Assembly: GCA_025800125.1 (NCBI GenBank)
Contig: JAOXSF010000149.1
Span: forward strand, 40,812-104,811
Source of the DNA: Marinobacterium sp.
GTDB taxonomy: Bacteria; Pseudomonadota; Gammaproteobacteria; Pseudomonadales; Balneatricaceae
Direction of reading: 5' to 3'
DNA length: 64,000 nt
The notes below the pieces were generated by a model. That model worked only from the letters and a program-made list of their open reading frames with translations. It did no database searches and was not told where the DNA came from. The stretch's first letter is position 1; each line of letters begins with the position of its first letter. Positions 44,271-52,053 of the stretch are shown piece by piece. A program made the position numbers and the translations under genes.

Positions 44271-45763
44271 TGAGCCTGCAACCCGACGCTTTACGTTCGT
44301 TTCAGATGTGCATCGGCGGGGAATGGACCGATGCCCTGTCTGGTAACACTTTCGACAGCCTGAACCCGGCCACCGGCCAGGTCTGGGCACAGTTCCCGGA
44401 TGCTGATGAGCGCGATGTGAACTGTGCTGTCGATGCCGCCCACACGGCTTTTCACAGCAGCGAATGGCGCAGCCTGACGCCAACCGCCCGTGGCAAACTG
44501 CTGCGCAAACTGGGCGATCTGATCGCAGAAAACACCGAAACCCTGGCCCAGCTGGAAAGCATCGATAACGGCAAACTGATCCGCGAAACCCGTGGTCAGG
44601 TGGGTTATCTGCCGGAGTTTTTCTACTACACCGCAGGCCTGGCGGACAAGATTGAAGGGGAAACCCTGCCGCTGGATAAGCCGGATATGATGGCGTACAC
44701 CATCCGCGAGCCAATCGGTGTTATTGCCGCCATTATCCCGTGGAACAGCCCGCTCTATCTGACCGCTATCAAGGTAGCTCCAGCACTGGCGGCGGGTAAC
44801 ACCGTGGTACTGAAGCCATCCGAGCACGCCTCCGCCACCCTGGTAGAGCTGGTAAAACTGGCCGAGCAGGCCGGTATCCCGAAAGGGGTGCTTAATGTGG
44901 TAACCGGTTTCGGCCCCAGCACCGGTGCCGCGCTGACCAGCCACCCGCTGGTGCGCAAGATCGCCTTTACCGGCGGTGCTGCCACCGCTCGCCATGTGAT
45001 TCGCAGCTCGGCGGAGAACTTCGCCCGTCTGTCACTGGAACTGGGCGGCAAATCACCACAGATCGTGTTTGCTGATGCCGATCTGGAAAGCGCAGTGAAT
45101 GGCATTGTGGCGGGTATCTTTGCCGCCTCTGGCCAGAGCTGTGTGGCGGGTTCACGCCTGCTGATCCACAAGGATGTCTACGAGCCGTTTATTACTGCAC
45201 TGGCGGAACGTGCCGCCCGCATAAAAATTGGCAACCCGCAGGCTGATGACAGCGAAATGGGGCCGATGGCCACAGCGGCACAGCTGGCGGTAGTGGAAGA
45301 TTTCGTTGCCCGCGCCAAAGCGGACGGTGCCCGTCTGCGTCTGGGCGGCAAGCGCCCGGATATGGCACAGGGCTGGTACTACGAGCCAACCATCTTCGAG
45401 TGCAACAGCAACGCTGATTACCTGATGCAGGAAGAGGTGTTTGGCCCTGTAGCAGCGGTCATTCCGTTCGAGACCGAAGAGGAAGCGCTGGCGATGGCCA
45501 ACGATTCCAACTACGGCCTGGCTGCCGGTATCTGGACCCGCGATATTGCCCGCGCCCACCGTATGGCGCGCGATGTTCACTCCGGCATTATCTGGGTCAA
45601 TACCTACCGCGCAGTATCTGCCATGGCGTCGATTGGCGGCTTCAAGCACAGCGGCTATGGCCGTGAAAGCGGTATCGACTCGGTACTGGAGTACACCGAA
45701 CGCAAAACGGTCTGGATCAACCTGTCCAGCGAACCGATGGCTGACCCTTTTGTCATGCGTTAA
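44270..45763 (+). CDS. NAD(P)-dependent aldehyde dehydrogenase
   Basis: 497 residues. Asparagine in IPWNSPLYL, glutamate in LSLELGGKSPQIVF, cysteine in AASGQSCVAGSRLLI; IGGFKHSGYGRESGID near the end. Closest in style to 5-carboxymethyl-2-hydroxymuconate-semialdehyde and betaine-aldehyde-type enzymes. It may oxidise an aldehyde or lactol intermediate produced by ring opening. Translationally coupled to the hydrolase upstream (1-bp overlap). Confidence 0.9.
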   Translation: MSLQPDALRSFQMCIGGEWTDALSGNTFDSLNPATGQVWAQFPDADERDVNCAVDAAHTAFHSSEWRSLTPTARGKLLRKLGDLIAENTETLAQLESIDNGKLIRETRGQVGYLPEFFYYTAGLADKIEGETLPLDKPDMMAYTIREPIGVIAAIIPWNSPLYLTAIKVAPALAAGNTVVLKPSEHASATLVELVKLAEQAGIPKGVLNVVTGFGPSTGAALTSHPLVRKIAFTGGAATARHVIRSSAENFARLSLELGGKSPQIVFADADLESAVNGIVAGIFAASGQSCVAGSRLLIHKDVYEPFITALAERAARIKIGNPQADDSEMGPMATAAQLAVVEDFVARAKADGARLRLGGKRPDMAQGWYYEPTIFECNSNADYLMQEEVFGPVAAVIPFETEEEALAMANDSNYGLAAGIWTRDIARAHRMARDVHSGIIWVNTYRAVSAMASIGGFKHSGYGRESGIDSVLEYTERKTVWINLSSEPMADPFVMR

Positions 45764-45780
45764 GCACAGGAGCACACAAC

Positions 45781-46272
45781 ATGAATGAAGATCTCTACAA
45801 ACAGGTACTGGGCTCCTTTCCGTCCGGCGTCACGGTGGTTACCGCATACGACGACGAAGGCAACGTCACCGGCCTGACCGCCAGCGCCTTCAGCGCCCTG
45901 TCGATGGACCCGGCACTGGTGCTGGTCTGCCCGAACTACAGCTCTGATTCCTACCCGGTACTGCGCGATGCTTCCCGCTTCGCCATCAACATCCTGGCAG
46001 CGGATCAGACCGGCCCCTGCTTTGCCTTTGCCAAAAAAGGTGAAGCCAAGGCCGAAGCCATCGCCGATGTCGCCATCACCCGTAGCGAGTTTGGCGTACC
46101 GCTGATCGACGGTGCTGTGGCCACCATTGAGTGCTCACTGTGGAAAGAGTACGAAGGCGGCGACCACGCCATTCTGGTCGGCAAGATGGAACAGGCCAGC
46201 GTTAACGAAGACGCCAGCCCGATGGTCTACTGTCGCGGCAAGATGGCGGACTGGGCTGAGCTGAACGGCTAA
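45781..46272 (+). CDS. Flavin reductase (FMN) domain protein
   Basis: 163 residues of the HpaC/RutF-like flavin reductase family: VLGSFPSGVTVVTAYDDEGN, GLTASAFSALSMDPALVLVC and FAINILAADQ are the FMN-binding signatures. It would supply reduced FMN to a two-component monooxygenase. No monooxygenase lies in this operon; the LLM enzyme at 8419-9456, with the same operator upstream, is the natural partner. Located 17 bp after the dehydrogenase. Confidence 0.9.
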   Translation: MNEDLYKQVLGSFPSGVTVVTAYDDEGNVTGLTASAFSALSMDPALVLVCPNYSSDSYPVLRDASRFAINILAADQTGPCFAFAKKGEAKAEAIADVAITRSEFGVPLIDGAVATIECSLWKEYEGGDHAILVGKMEQASVNEDASPMVYCRGKMADWAELNG

Positions 46273-46379
46273 GCCAGAAACTGGCCCTGATCACCGGGCC
46301 CATCGGGTTCAGTGGCTGCGCGTTCAGACGCCAGCCCTGAACCCGCCTTCCCTTCGGCACACTCTGAGAGATAACAATA

Positions 46380-47822
46380 ATGAATACCCGATTATTCCGT
46401 CAGCAGGCTTATATTGCCGGGCGCTGGGTGGATGCTGCCAGCGGCGAGGTGCAGACCATCTACAACCCGGCCACCGGTGAAAAGATTGGCACCGTACCGA
46501 TGCTGGGTGCAGACGAAACCCGCCAGGCGATCAGCGCCGCTGATGATGCTCGCCAGGCCTGGGCCGAACTGACCGCTCAGGAACGCAGCAGCATGTTGCG
46601 CCGCTGGTATGAGCTGATTGTCGCCCATGCTGATGAACTGGCTGAAATTCTGACGCTGGAACAGGGCAAGCCGCTGGCTGAAGCCCGTGGTGAAGTGCTG
46701 TATGGCGCCAGTTTTATCGAATGGTTTGCCGAGGAAGGCAAGCGCGTTTACGGCGATATTATCCCCACCCATAAAGCCGGGGCCCGGGTGCTGGTCGTCA
46801 AACAGCCCATCGGTGTGGTGGGTGCTATCACCCCGTGGAACTTCCCTAATGCCATGATCACCCGCAAATGTGCGCCAGCGATGGCGGCGGGTTGTCCATT
46901 TATTGTCAAACCGGCACCGGATACCCCGTTCTCGGCGCTGGCACTGGCCGCGCTGGCGGAACAAGCCGGTATTCCGGCAGGTATCTTCAATGTGGTAACC
47001 GGCGATGCAGTGGCAATCGGCGGCGAACTGACCACCAGCGATACCGTACGCAAACTCAGTTTCACCGGCTCCACCGGTATCGGCAAACTGCTGATGCGCC
47101 AGTGCGCAGACACGGTGAAAAAGGTTTCACTGGAACTAGGCGGCAACGCACCTTTTATCGTCTTTGATGATGCCGACCTGGATGCCGCCATCGCTGGCGC
47201 TATCGCCTCCAAATACCGTAATGCCGGTCAGACCTGTGTCTGCACCAACCGCTTCCTGGTGCAGGACGGCATCTATGATCAGTTTGTGGAAAAACTGACC
47301 GCTGCGGTCGCCGAGCTGAAAGTGGGTAACGGTATGGACAGCGACGTCACCCAGGGGCCGCTGATCAATGAAGCAGCGGTTGCCAAGGTGGAAGAACATC
47401 TGGCCGATGCCATCGCCAAAGGCGCCAGCGTCACCATCGGCGGTAACCGCCACCCACTGGGGCACAGCTTCTTTGAGCCAACGGTGATCAGCGGCGTTAC
47501 CGACGATATGCAGGTGGCCCGCGAAGAAACCTTCGGCCCGCTGGCACCGGTGTTCCGCTTCAGCGATGAAACCCAGGCTCTGCAAATGGCCAACGATACC
47601 GAATTCGGCCTGGCCGCTTATCTGTACACCAGAGACCTGGGCCGCGCCTGGCGCGTCGGCGAAGGGCTGGAGTACGGCATGGTCGGCATCAACGAAGGGA
47701 TTATCTCAACCGCCGTTGCTCCGTTTGGCGGCATCAAGCAGTCCGGCCTGGGCCGCGAAGGCTCCCGCTACGGTATCGATGACTATATCGAAATCAAATA
47801 CATGATGATGGGCGGAATCTGA
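46380..47822 (+). CDS. Succinate-semialdehyde dehydrogenase-type ALDH
   Basis: 480 residues, GabD-like. ITPWNFPNAMITRK, SLELGGNAPFIVFDDADLD (glutamate), KYRNAGQTCVCTNRFLVQ (cysteine followed by V-C) and PFGGIKQSGLGREGSRYG are all typical of NAD(P) succinate-semialdehyde dehydrogenases. It should convert succinate semialdehyde to succinate as the last step of this pathway. A second enzyme of this type is encoded at 62276, next to an aminotransferase. Confidence 0.9.
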   Translation: MNTRLFRQQAYIAGRWVDAASGEVQTIYNPATGEKIGTVPMLGADETRQAISAADDARQAWAELTAQERSSMLRRWYELIVAHADELAEILTLEQGKPLAEARGEVLYGASFIEWFAEEGKRVYGDIIPTHKAGARVLVVKQPIGVVGAITPWNFPNAMITRKCAPAMAAGCPFIVKPAPDTPFSALALAALAEQAGIPAGIFNVVTGDAVAIGGELTTSDTVRKLSFTGSTGIGKLLMRQCADTVKKVSLELGGNAPFIVFDDADLDAAIAGAIASKYRNAGQTCVCTNRFLVQDGIYDQFVEKLTAAVAELKVGNGMDSDVTQGPLINEAAVAKVEEHLADAIAKGASVTIGGNRHPLGHSFFEPTVISGVTDDMQVAREETFGPLAPVFRFSDETQALQMANDTEFGLAAYLYTRDLGRAWRVGEGLEYGMVGINEGIISTAVAPFGGIKQSGLGREGSRYGIDDYIEIKYMMMGGI

Positions 47823-47835
47823 GCGCGATTGCTTA

Positions 47836-47865
47836 GCCACAACCACAACCACAACCACAACCACA
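47836..47865. repeat. 6-bp tandem repeat CCACAA
   Basis: About five copies of CCACAA between the semialdehyde dehydrogenase and the CMD gene. A simple repeat; no function evident. Confidence 0.85.
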
Positions 47866-47940
47866 GAATGGGCAACAGAACGAAGTGACATGCCCATTCT
47901 ACGGATCTGTCACTCACCTGAATATTGAAAGGAGCCTCCC

Positions 47941-48339
47941 ATGGCCTCTGAAAAATTTGAGCAAGGTCTGGCAATGCGCAAGCAGGTGCTGGGCGATGAA
48001 TATGTAAACGCCAGTCTGGAAAATGCCGACGCGTTCACCATGCCCCTGCAAGAGCTGGTTACTGAATACTGCTGGGGCACGGTGTGGCAGCGTGAAGGGT
48101 TATCCCTTAAAATGCGCTCAGTTATCAACCTGGCCATGATCACAGCACTTAACCGCCCACACGAGCTGAAACTGCACGTGCGCGGTGCCCTCAATAACGG
48201 CCTGAGCCGTGACGAGATCCGCGAAGTTCTGCTACAGACAGCAGTCTACTGCGGAGTACCTGCCGCTATCGACAGCTTCCGTGTGGCGAAATCCGTGTTT
48301 GCTGAAGAGGACAGCAAGGCTGAAAGCAGCGACGCCTGA
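47941..48339 (+). CDS. Carboxymuconolactone decarboxylase (CMD) family protein
   Basis: 132 residues, all helical. MRKQVLGDEYVNASLENADA, LVTEYCWGTVWQREGLSLKM and ITALNRPHELKLHVRGALNN fit the gamma-carboxymuconolactone decarboxylase-like family. The AhpD-type CxxC is absent, so a peroxidase role is unlikely. In the operon it could act on a lactone or semialdehyde intermediate. RBS AAAGGAGCC is strong. Confidence 0.88.
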   Translation: MASEKFEQGLAMRKQVLGDEYVNASLENADAFTMPLQELVTEYCWGTVWQREGLSLKMRSVINLAMITALNRPHELKLHVRGALNNGLSRDEIREVLLQTAVYCGVPAAIDSFRVAKSVFAEEDSKAESSDA

Positions 48340-48414
48340 GCGCTGCCCGCCATGTGATCAGCCAACTGCGCCACCAAGCCGGTGGCGCACTCTGAGAGGT
48401 TTACGGAACGCATT

Positions 48415-49167
48415 ATGATGCAGAGACAGCCCCTGGGCGATTCAGTCAAAATCGAACGCACCGCAGTAACCCTGCGCGAGAAGGTGTTAAACGCCCTGCG
48501 TAACGCCATTCTCAATTTCCAGCTGCTGCCAGGTGATCGACTGGTTGAACGGGATCTCTGTGACCTGCTGGGCGTTAGCCGCACGTCGGTACGTGAAGCG
48601 CTGCGCCACCTGGAGTCTGAGGGTCTGGTGGAATACCTGGATGGCAAAGGCCCCCGCGTTGCCACCATCACCATGGAAGATGCCCGCGAGATCTACGAAC
48701 TGCGTTGTTCGCTGGAGTGCATGATCATTGAACTGTTCACCCTGCGCGCCAGTGATGAGCAGCTGCTGGATCTTGAATACGCCCTGCGTAAGCTGCATTC
48801 CCGGCTGGAAGCGGGCGAGATCGTACCGATTCTGGATGCCGTTAACGCCTTCTATGAAGTGCTGTTTGAAGGCTCCGGTAACCGTACGGCGGCTAACTTC
48901 CTGCGCCAGTTACAGGCCCGTATCAGCTTCCTGCGTGCCACCTCCGTATCCCAGAATAACCGTTATAAGGACAGCAGCGCCGAGATGGCCGAGATCGTGG
49001 AAGCGATCAAGACCCGTGACCCGGTGAAAGCCCACGAAGCCTGCCTGAGCCATATAAAACACGCCGCCGATGTGGCGCTGAAAGTACTGGCTGAACAGCA
49101 GGGTGACGAAGCCCCGGACGGTGCCGATATTCAGGCCCCGTTACAGGTGCGTTTCCCCAACAGCTGA
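48415..49167 (+). CDS. GntR-family regulator, FCD type
   Basis: 250 residues from ATG 48415; a GTG at 48382 is an alternative. N-terminal winged helix (LREKVLNALRNAILNFQLLP, then VSRTSVREALRHLESEGLV) and a C-terminal all-helical FCD domain (YELRCSLECMIIELFTLRA, KAHEACLSHIKHAADVALKV). The FCD histidines and aspartate that bind metal or ligand appear present. It is the best candidate for binding the ATGGTATACCAT operators in this window, since FCD regulators such as UxuR bind TGGTATACCA-type sites. Ligand probably a carboxylate intermediate. Confidence 0.9.
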   Translation: MMQRQPLGDSVKIERTAVTLREKVLNALRNAILNFQLLPGDRLVERDLCDLLGVSRTSVREALRHLESEGLVEYLDGKGPRVATITMEDAREIYELRCSLECMIIELFTLRASDEQLLDLEYALRKLHSRLEAGEIVPILDAVNAFYEVLFEGSGNRTAANFLRQLQARISFLRATSVSQNNRYKDSSAEMAEIVEAIKTRDPVKAHEACLSHIKHAADVALKVLAEQQGDEAPDGADIQAPLQVRFPNS

Positions 49168-49199
49168 GTCTTTTCGCCCACAGTGGCGAGGATGCCACC

Positions 49200-49754
49200 A
49201 TGAAATACTGTTCTGAATGCGGCAGCGCCAATCTGGTGCGCCGCGCACCGGGCCATGATACCCACAGCCGCCTGACCTGCGCCGACTGCGATAAGATTTT
49301 CTACCATAATCCACGCATGATCGCAGGCTGCATTGTTGAGCACGACGGCAAATACCTGATGTGCCAGCGCGCTATTACCCCGCGCCCTGGCAGCTGGACG
49401 CTACCTGCCGGTTTTATGGAGTGTGGCGAAACGGTCGAACAGGCCGCCGTACGTGAAGTCCTGGAGGAAACCGGTGCCCGGGTCGAGGTGATCTCCCCCT
49501 ATTCCATTTTCAGCGTGCCGCAGATTGATGAGGTCTACATCATGTTTCGCGCCCGGCTGATTGAATTCAGCGATGCCCCTGGCCCGGAGACGATGGAAGC
49601 AAAACTGCTGGGCCCGAATGAGATACCCTGGGACAATATTTTCTACCCGGCCATCAAGGATATTCTGCAACGCTACATTGATGAAAAAGCCCGTGGCACC
49701 TTTGGTATCTATATGGGGTGTTCGGAAGACGGCACTGTGCATTTTATGCAGTAG
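49200..49754 (+). CDS. Nudix hydrolase with zinc ribbon
   Basis: 184 residues. Zinc ribbon cysteines C4, C7, C27 and C30, then a Nudix box GFMECGETVEQAAVREVLEE. The layout resembles NudC-like NADH or FAD pyrophosphatases and ADP-ribose hydrolases. Ends with CSEDGTVHFMQ. Last gene of the GntR-controlled operon, 32 bp after the regulator; a role in flavin or NAD turnover would fit the flavin-linked pathway but is not shown. Confidence 0.88.
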   Translation: MKYCSECGSANLVRRAPGHDTHSRLTCADCDKIFYHNPRMIAGCIVEHDGKYLMCQRAITPRPGSWTLPAGFMECGETVEQAAVREVLEETGARVEVISPYSIFSVPQIDEVYIMFRARLIEFSDAPGPETMEAKLLGPNEIPWDNIFYPAIKDILQRYIDEKARGTFGIYMGCSEDGTVHFMQ

Positions 49755-49847
49755 CGGCCAGGCAATATGTGCTGAAATCGGGAAAGCAACATACCCACGC
49801 AGAGCAGCAGAGAAACCTGCTGCCCTTCGCCTTGCAGCACACTAGTC

Positions 49848-49927
49848 TGAGAGTTCTTTAACCTGAGAGTTCTTTAACATCAAAGCTCTTTGGCATCAAA
49901 GCTCTTTAACATCAGAGCTATTTAACC
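49848..49927 (-). repeat. Five-copy 16-bp tandem repeat of the rhodanese gene end
   Basis: Exactly five 16-bp units (49848, 49864, 49880, 49896, 49912). On the minus strand the first is GGTTAAATAGCTCTGA, the LVK-stop end of the rhodanese gene, and the rest are GTTAAAGAGCTTTGA-like copies. The total is 80 bp without indels. Confidence 0.92.
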
Positions 49928-50295
49928 AGCGGCCGTCCCGCCCGATTCCAGCCCAGAATATCGCCAGCCAGATGATGCAGACCTGTGAACCCCTGCTGCT
50001 CCAGATAGTTTTCCGCAATACCGGCTCGACGGCCAGAACGGCAATACACCACCACGGTTTTATCTTTCCAGTCCTGCAACCGCGCCATAGCATCGGGAAT
50101 ATCACGAAAATCGATATTGATCGCCCCTTTGATATGGCCCACGGCAAACTCACCCGCGCTGCGGGTATCCAGTAACAGCAGTTCTTTGCCGCTTTGCTGC
50201 CATGCCAGCAACTGCTGCTGACTGATAACTTTTACTTCTGCCAGCACATTCAGGCTCAACACCAGGCCAGCCAGAAGTCCGCAAACTGCTTTCAT
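49918..50295 (-). CDS. Periplasmic single-domain rhodanese
   Basis: 125 residues with a signal peptide (MKAVCGLLAGLVLSLNVLA). One rhodanese domain: LLLLDTRSAGEFAVGHIKGA, then the active-site loop VVYCRSGRRAGIA with catalytic cysteine. It transfers sulfur or serves as a sulfur carrier in the periplasm. Minus strand, convergent with the Nudix gene; its 3' end seeds a five-copy repeat. Confidence 0.9.
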   Translation of the reverse strand: MKAVCGLLAGLVLSLNVLAEVKVISQQQLLAWQQSGKELLLLDTRSAGEFAVGHIKGAINIDFRDIPDAMARLQDWKDKTVVVYCRSGRRAGIAENYLEQQGFTGLHHLAGDILGWNRAGRPLVK

Positions 50296-50392
50296 ATAGC
50301 GCCTCTTTCAGGTTACAGATCTCAGATAAAACAACAACGCCGCATCAACAGCGGCGTTATGTATGAGCGTTCACCCTCAGAGGCTGAATACC

Positions 50393-51499
50393 TCACCCCT
50401 GGGGGTTAAATGGTAATGTCTCCACCACTTCAATATCGTAGCCTTCCAGCCCGGTAAATTTCCAGGGTGGGCCCAGATGGCGAATCTTCTGCACACCGAT
50501 ATCTTTCAGAATCTGTGCGCCGGTACCAACATCGGCAAATACCTTTTTGCGTACACTGTCTTTCTGCTGGGTCAGCTGCGGTGCTCGCTGCAACAGGCTA
50601 CTGGCGGTATCGGTATTACCCAGCGCCACCACAATACCTTTACCCTCTTTCGCCACCTCTTCCAGCGCCGCCCAGAGGCTCCAGTTCTGCGGACCGCTGT
50701 ATTCAGCACCGATCAGATCACGTAGCGGGTCGATCACATGCACCCGCACCAGAGTGGCTTCTTCCGGCTCGATCTCACCCATCACCAGCGCGATATGCAC
50801 CGCATCATCAACGCTGTCTTCGTAGGTGATCATATTAAATTCGCCATGTACCGTCGGTAGTGATTGCTCACCAATGCGGTTGACAGTCTGCTCGGTGGCC
50901 AGGCGGTGGTGGATCAGATCAGCGATAGTACCGATCTTCAGACCATGCTTCTGGGCGAATTGTTCCAGGTCCGGGCGACGGGCCATGGTACCGTCTTCAT
51001 TCATGATCTCGACAATCACCGCAGACGGCGTAAAACCAGCCAGCGCTGCCAGATCACAGCCCGCTTCAGTGTGGCCGGCACGGGTCAGCACACCGCCATT
51101 ACGGGCACGCAACGGGAAGATATGGCCAGGCTGCACCAGGTCAGCAGGCTTTGCATCGGCTGCAACCGCAGCACGTACTGTTTCTGCACGGTCCGCCGCG
51201 GAAATACCGGTGGTGACATTGCTGGCGGCATCGACAGAAATGGTAAACGCAGTACCGTAAGCACAACCATTGTTGGGTACCATCATCTGTAAATCCAGCT
51301 GCTGGCAGCGGGCTTCGTCCAGCGTCAGGCAGATCAGACCACGGGCATGGGTGGCCATGAAGTTGATCGCTTCAGGGGTGACCGCTTCGGCGGCCATTAC
51401 CAGGTCGCCTTCGTTTTCACGGTCTTCATCATCCACCAGTATCACCATCCGGCCCTGGCGGATCTCTTCGATAATCTCTTCGCTGCTATGAAATTGCAT
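50393..51499 (-). CDS. ribB: RibBA-like protein: DHBP synthase with degenerate GTP cyclohydrolase II domain
   Basis: 368 residues from ATG 51499. Residues 1-205 are 3,4-dihydroxy-2-butanone-4-phosphate synthase: [32 protein letters not shown] and [16 protein letters not shown] include the metal-binding acids and histidine. Residues 206-368 resemble GTP cyclohydrolase II but lack the zinc cysteines ([17 protein letters not shown] instead of a Cys-rich loop), so only the first activity is likely, as in RibBX-type proteins. It makes the four-carbon riboflavin precursor. The GGTATACC operator lies 101 bp upstream, linking flavin supply to the FMN-dependent pathway. Confidence 0.88.
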   Translation of the reverse strand: MQFHSSEEIIEEIRQGRMVILVDDEDRENEGDLVMAAEAVTPEAINFMATHARGLICLTLDEARCQQLDLQMMVPNNGCAYGTAFTISVDAASNVTTGISAADRAETVRAAVAADAKPADLVQPGHIFPLRARNGGVLTRAGHTEAGCDLAALAGFTPSAVIVEIMNEDGTMARRPDLEQFAQKHGLKIGTIADLIHHRLATEQTVNRIGEQSLPTVHGEFNMITYEDSVDDAVHIALVMGEIEPEEATLVRVHVIDPLRDLIGAEYSGPQNWSLWAALEEVAKEGKGIVVALGNTDTASSLLQRAPQLTQQKDSVRKKVFADVGTGAQILKDIGVQKIRHLGPPWKFTGLEGYDIEVVETLPFNPQG

Positions 51500-51599
51500 G
51501 GTCTCTTCTTCTTTTTTCGCTGTCGGCATCAGGTACACAGAGAGTAGACGCTCATAACACCGAGCATCTGGTCACCGACTTTCAACATCATATAGTATC

Positions 51600-51611
51600 A
51601 TGGTATACCAT
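51600..51611. promoter_or_regulatory. Palindromic operator ATGGTATACCAT, copy 3
   Basis: Perfect palindrome between the RibBA-like gene (start 51499, minus) and the DUF1330 gene (start 51653, plus), placed to control both. Flanks ATC and AAT extend the AT-rich surroundings seen at the other copies. Confidence 0.8.
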
Positions 51612-51652
51612 AATACAAACATCAAGATATACAGCGAAAACGGGTAAAGACC

Positions 51653-51976
51653 ATGAGCGACATGACCACAGAAGAAAAAACCATGAAGGGCTACTGGATT
51701 GCATTTGTAGATGTAAATAATCCGCAGCAGTACCAAGCCTATCTGGAGCGCGCCCCCGCTGCACTGCAAGCCTACGGTGCCCGTATTCTCGCCCGTAGTG
51801 ATCAGCTGACGGCGCTGGAAGGGTTTGAAGTGCCACCGACCCGTGCAGTGGTACTGGAGTTTGATACCTATGAACAGGCGATGGCCTGCTACCAGTCAGA
51901 AGCCTACCAGGCGGCCAGCCTGCACCGTAAAGACGCAGCCTTTGCTCAGGTAGTGATCATGAAAGGCGCTGCCTGA
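51653..51976 (+). CDS. DUF1330 family protein
   Basis: 107 residues, dimeric ferredoxin-like alpha/beta fold. MKGYWIAFVDVNNPQQYQAY, GARILARSDQLTALEG and RAVVLEFDTYEQAMACYQSE are the DUF1330 pattern. Related proteins are small stand-alone domains of unknown reaction. An alternative ATG at 51683 would drop ten residues. Directly downstream of the GGTATACC operator, so probably part of the regulon. Confidence 0.88.
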   Translation: MSDMTTEEKTMKGYWIAFVDVNNPQQYQAYLERAPAALQAYGARILARSDQLTALEGFEVPPTRAVVLEFDTYEQAMACYQSEAYQAASLHRKDAAFAQVVIMKGAA

Positions 51977-51984
51977 ACCCGAAC

Positions 51985-52011
51985 GAAAAAACGCGGCCAT
52001 ACTGGCCGCGT
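51985..52011 (-). terminator. Terminator of the second BCCT gene
   Basis: ACGCGGCCA (51991-51999) and TGGCCGCGT (52003-52011), 9-bp stem with a TAC loop. On the minus strand it is followed by six T. It may also slow the plus-strand DUF1330 transcript. Confidence 0.85.
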
Positions 52012-52053
52012 ATCAAGCTAACGTATCAGAGCCGTTTAAACATCAGCGCCGGG

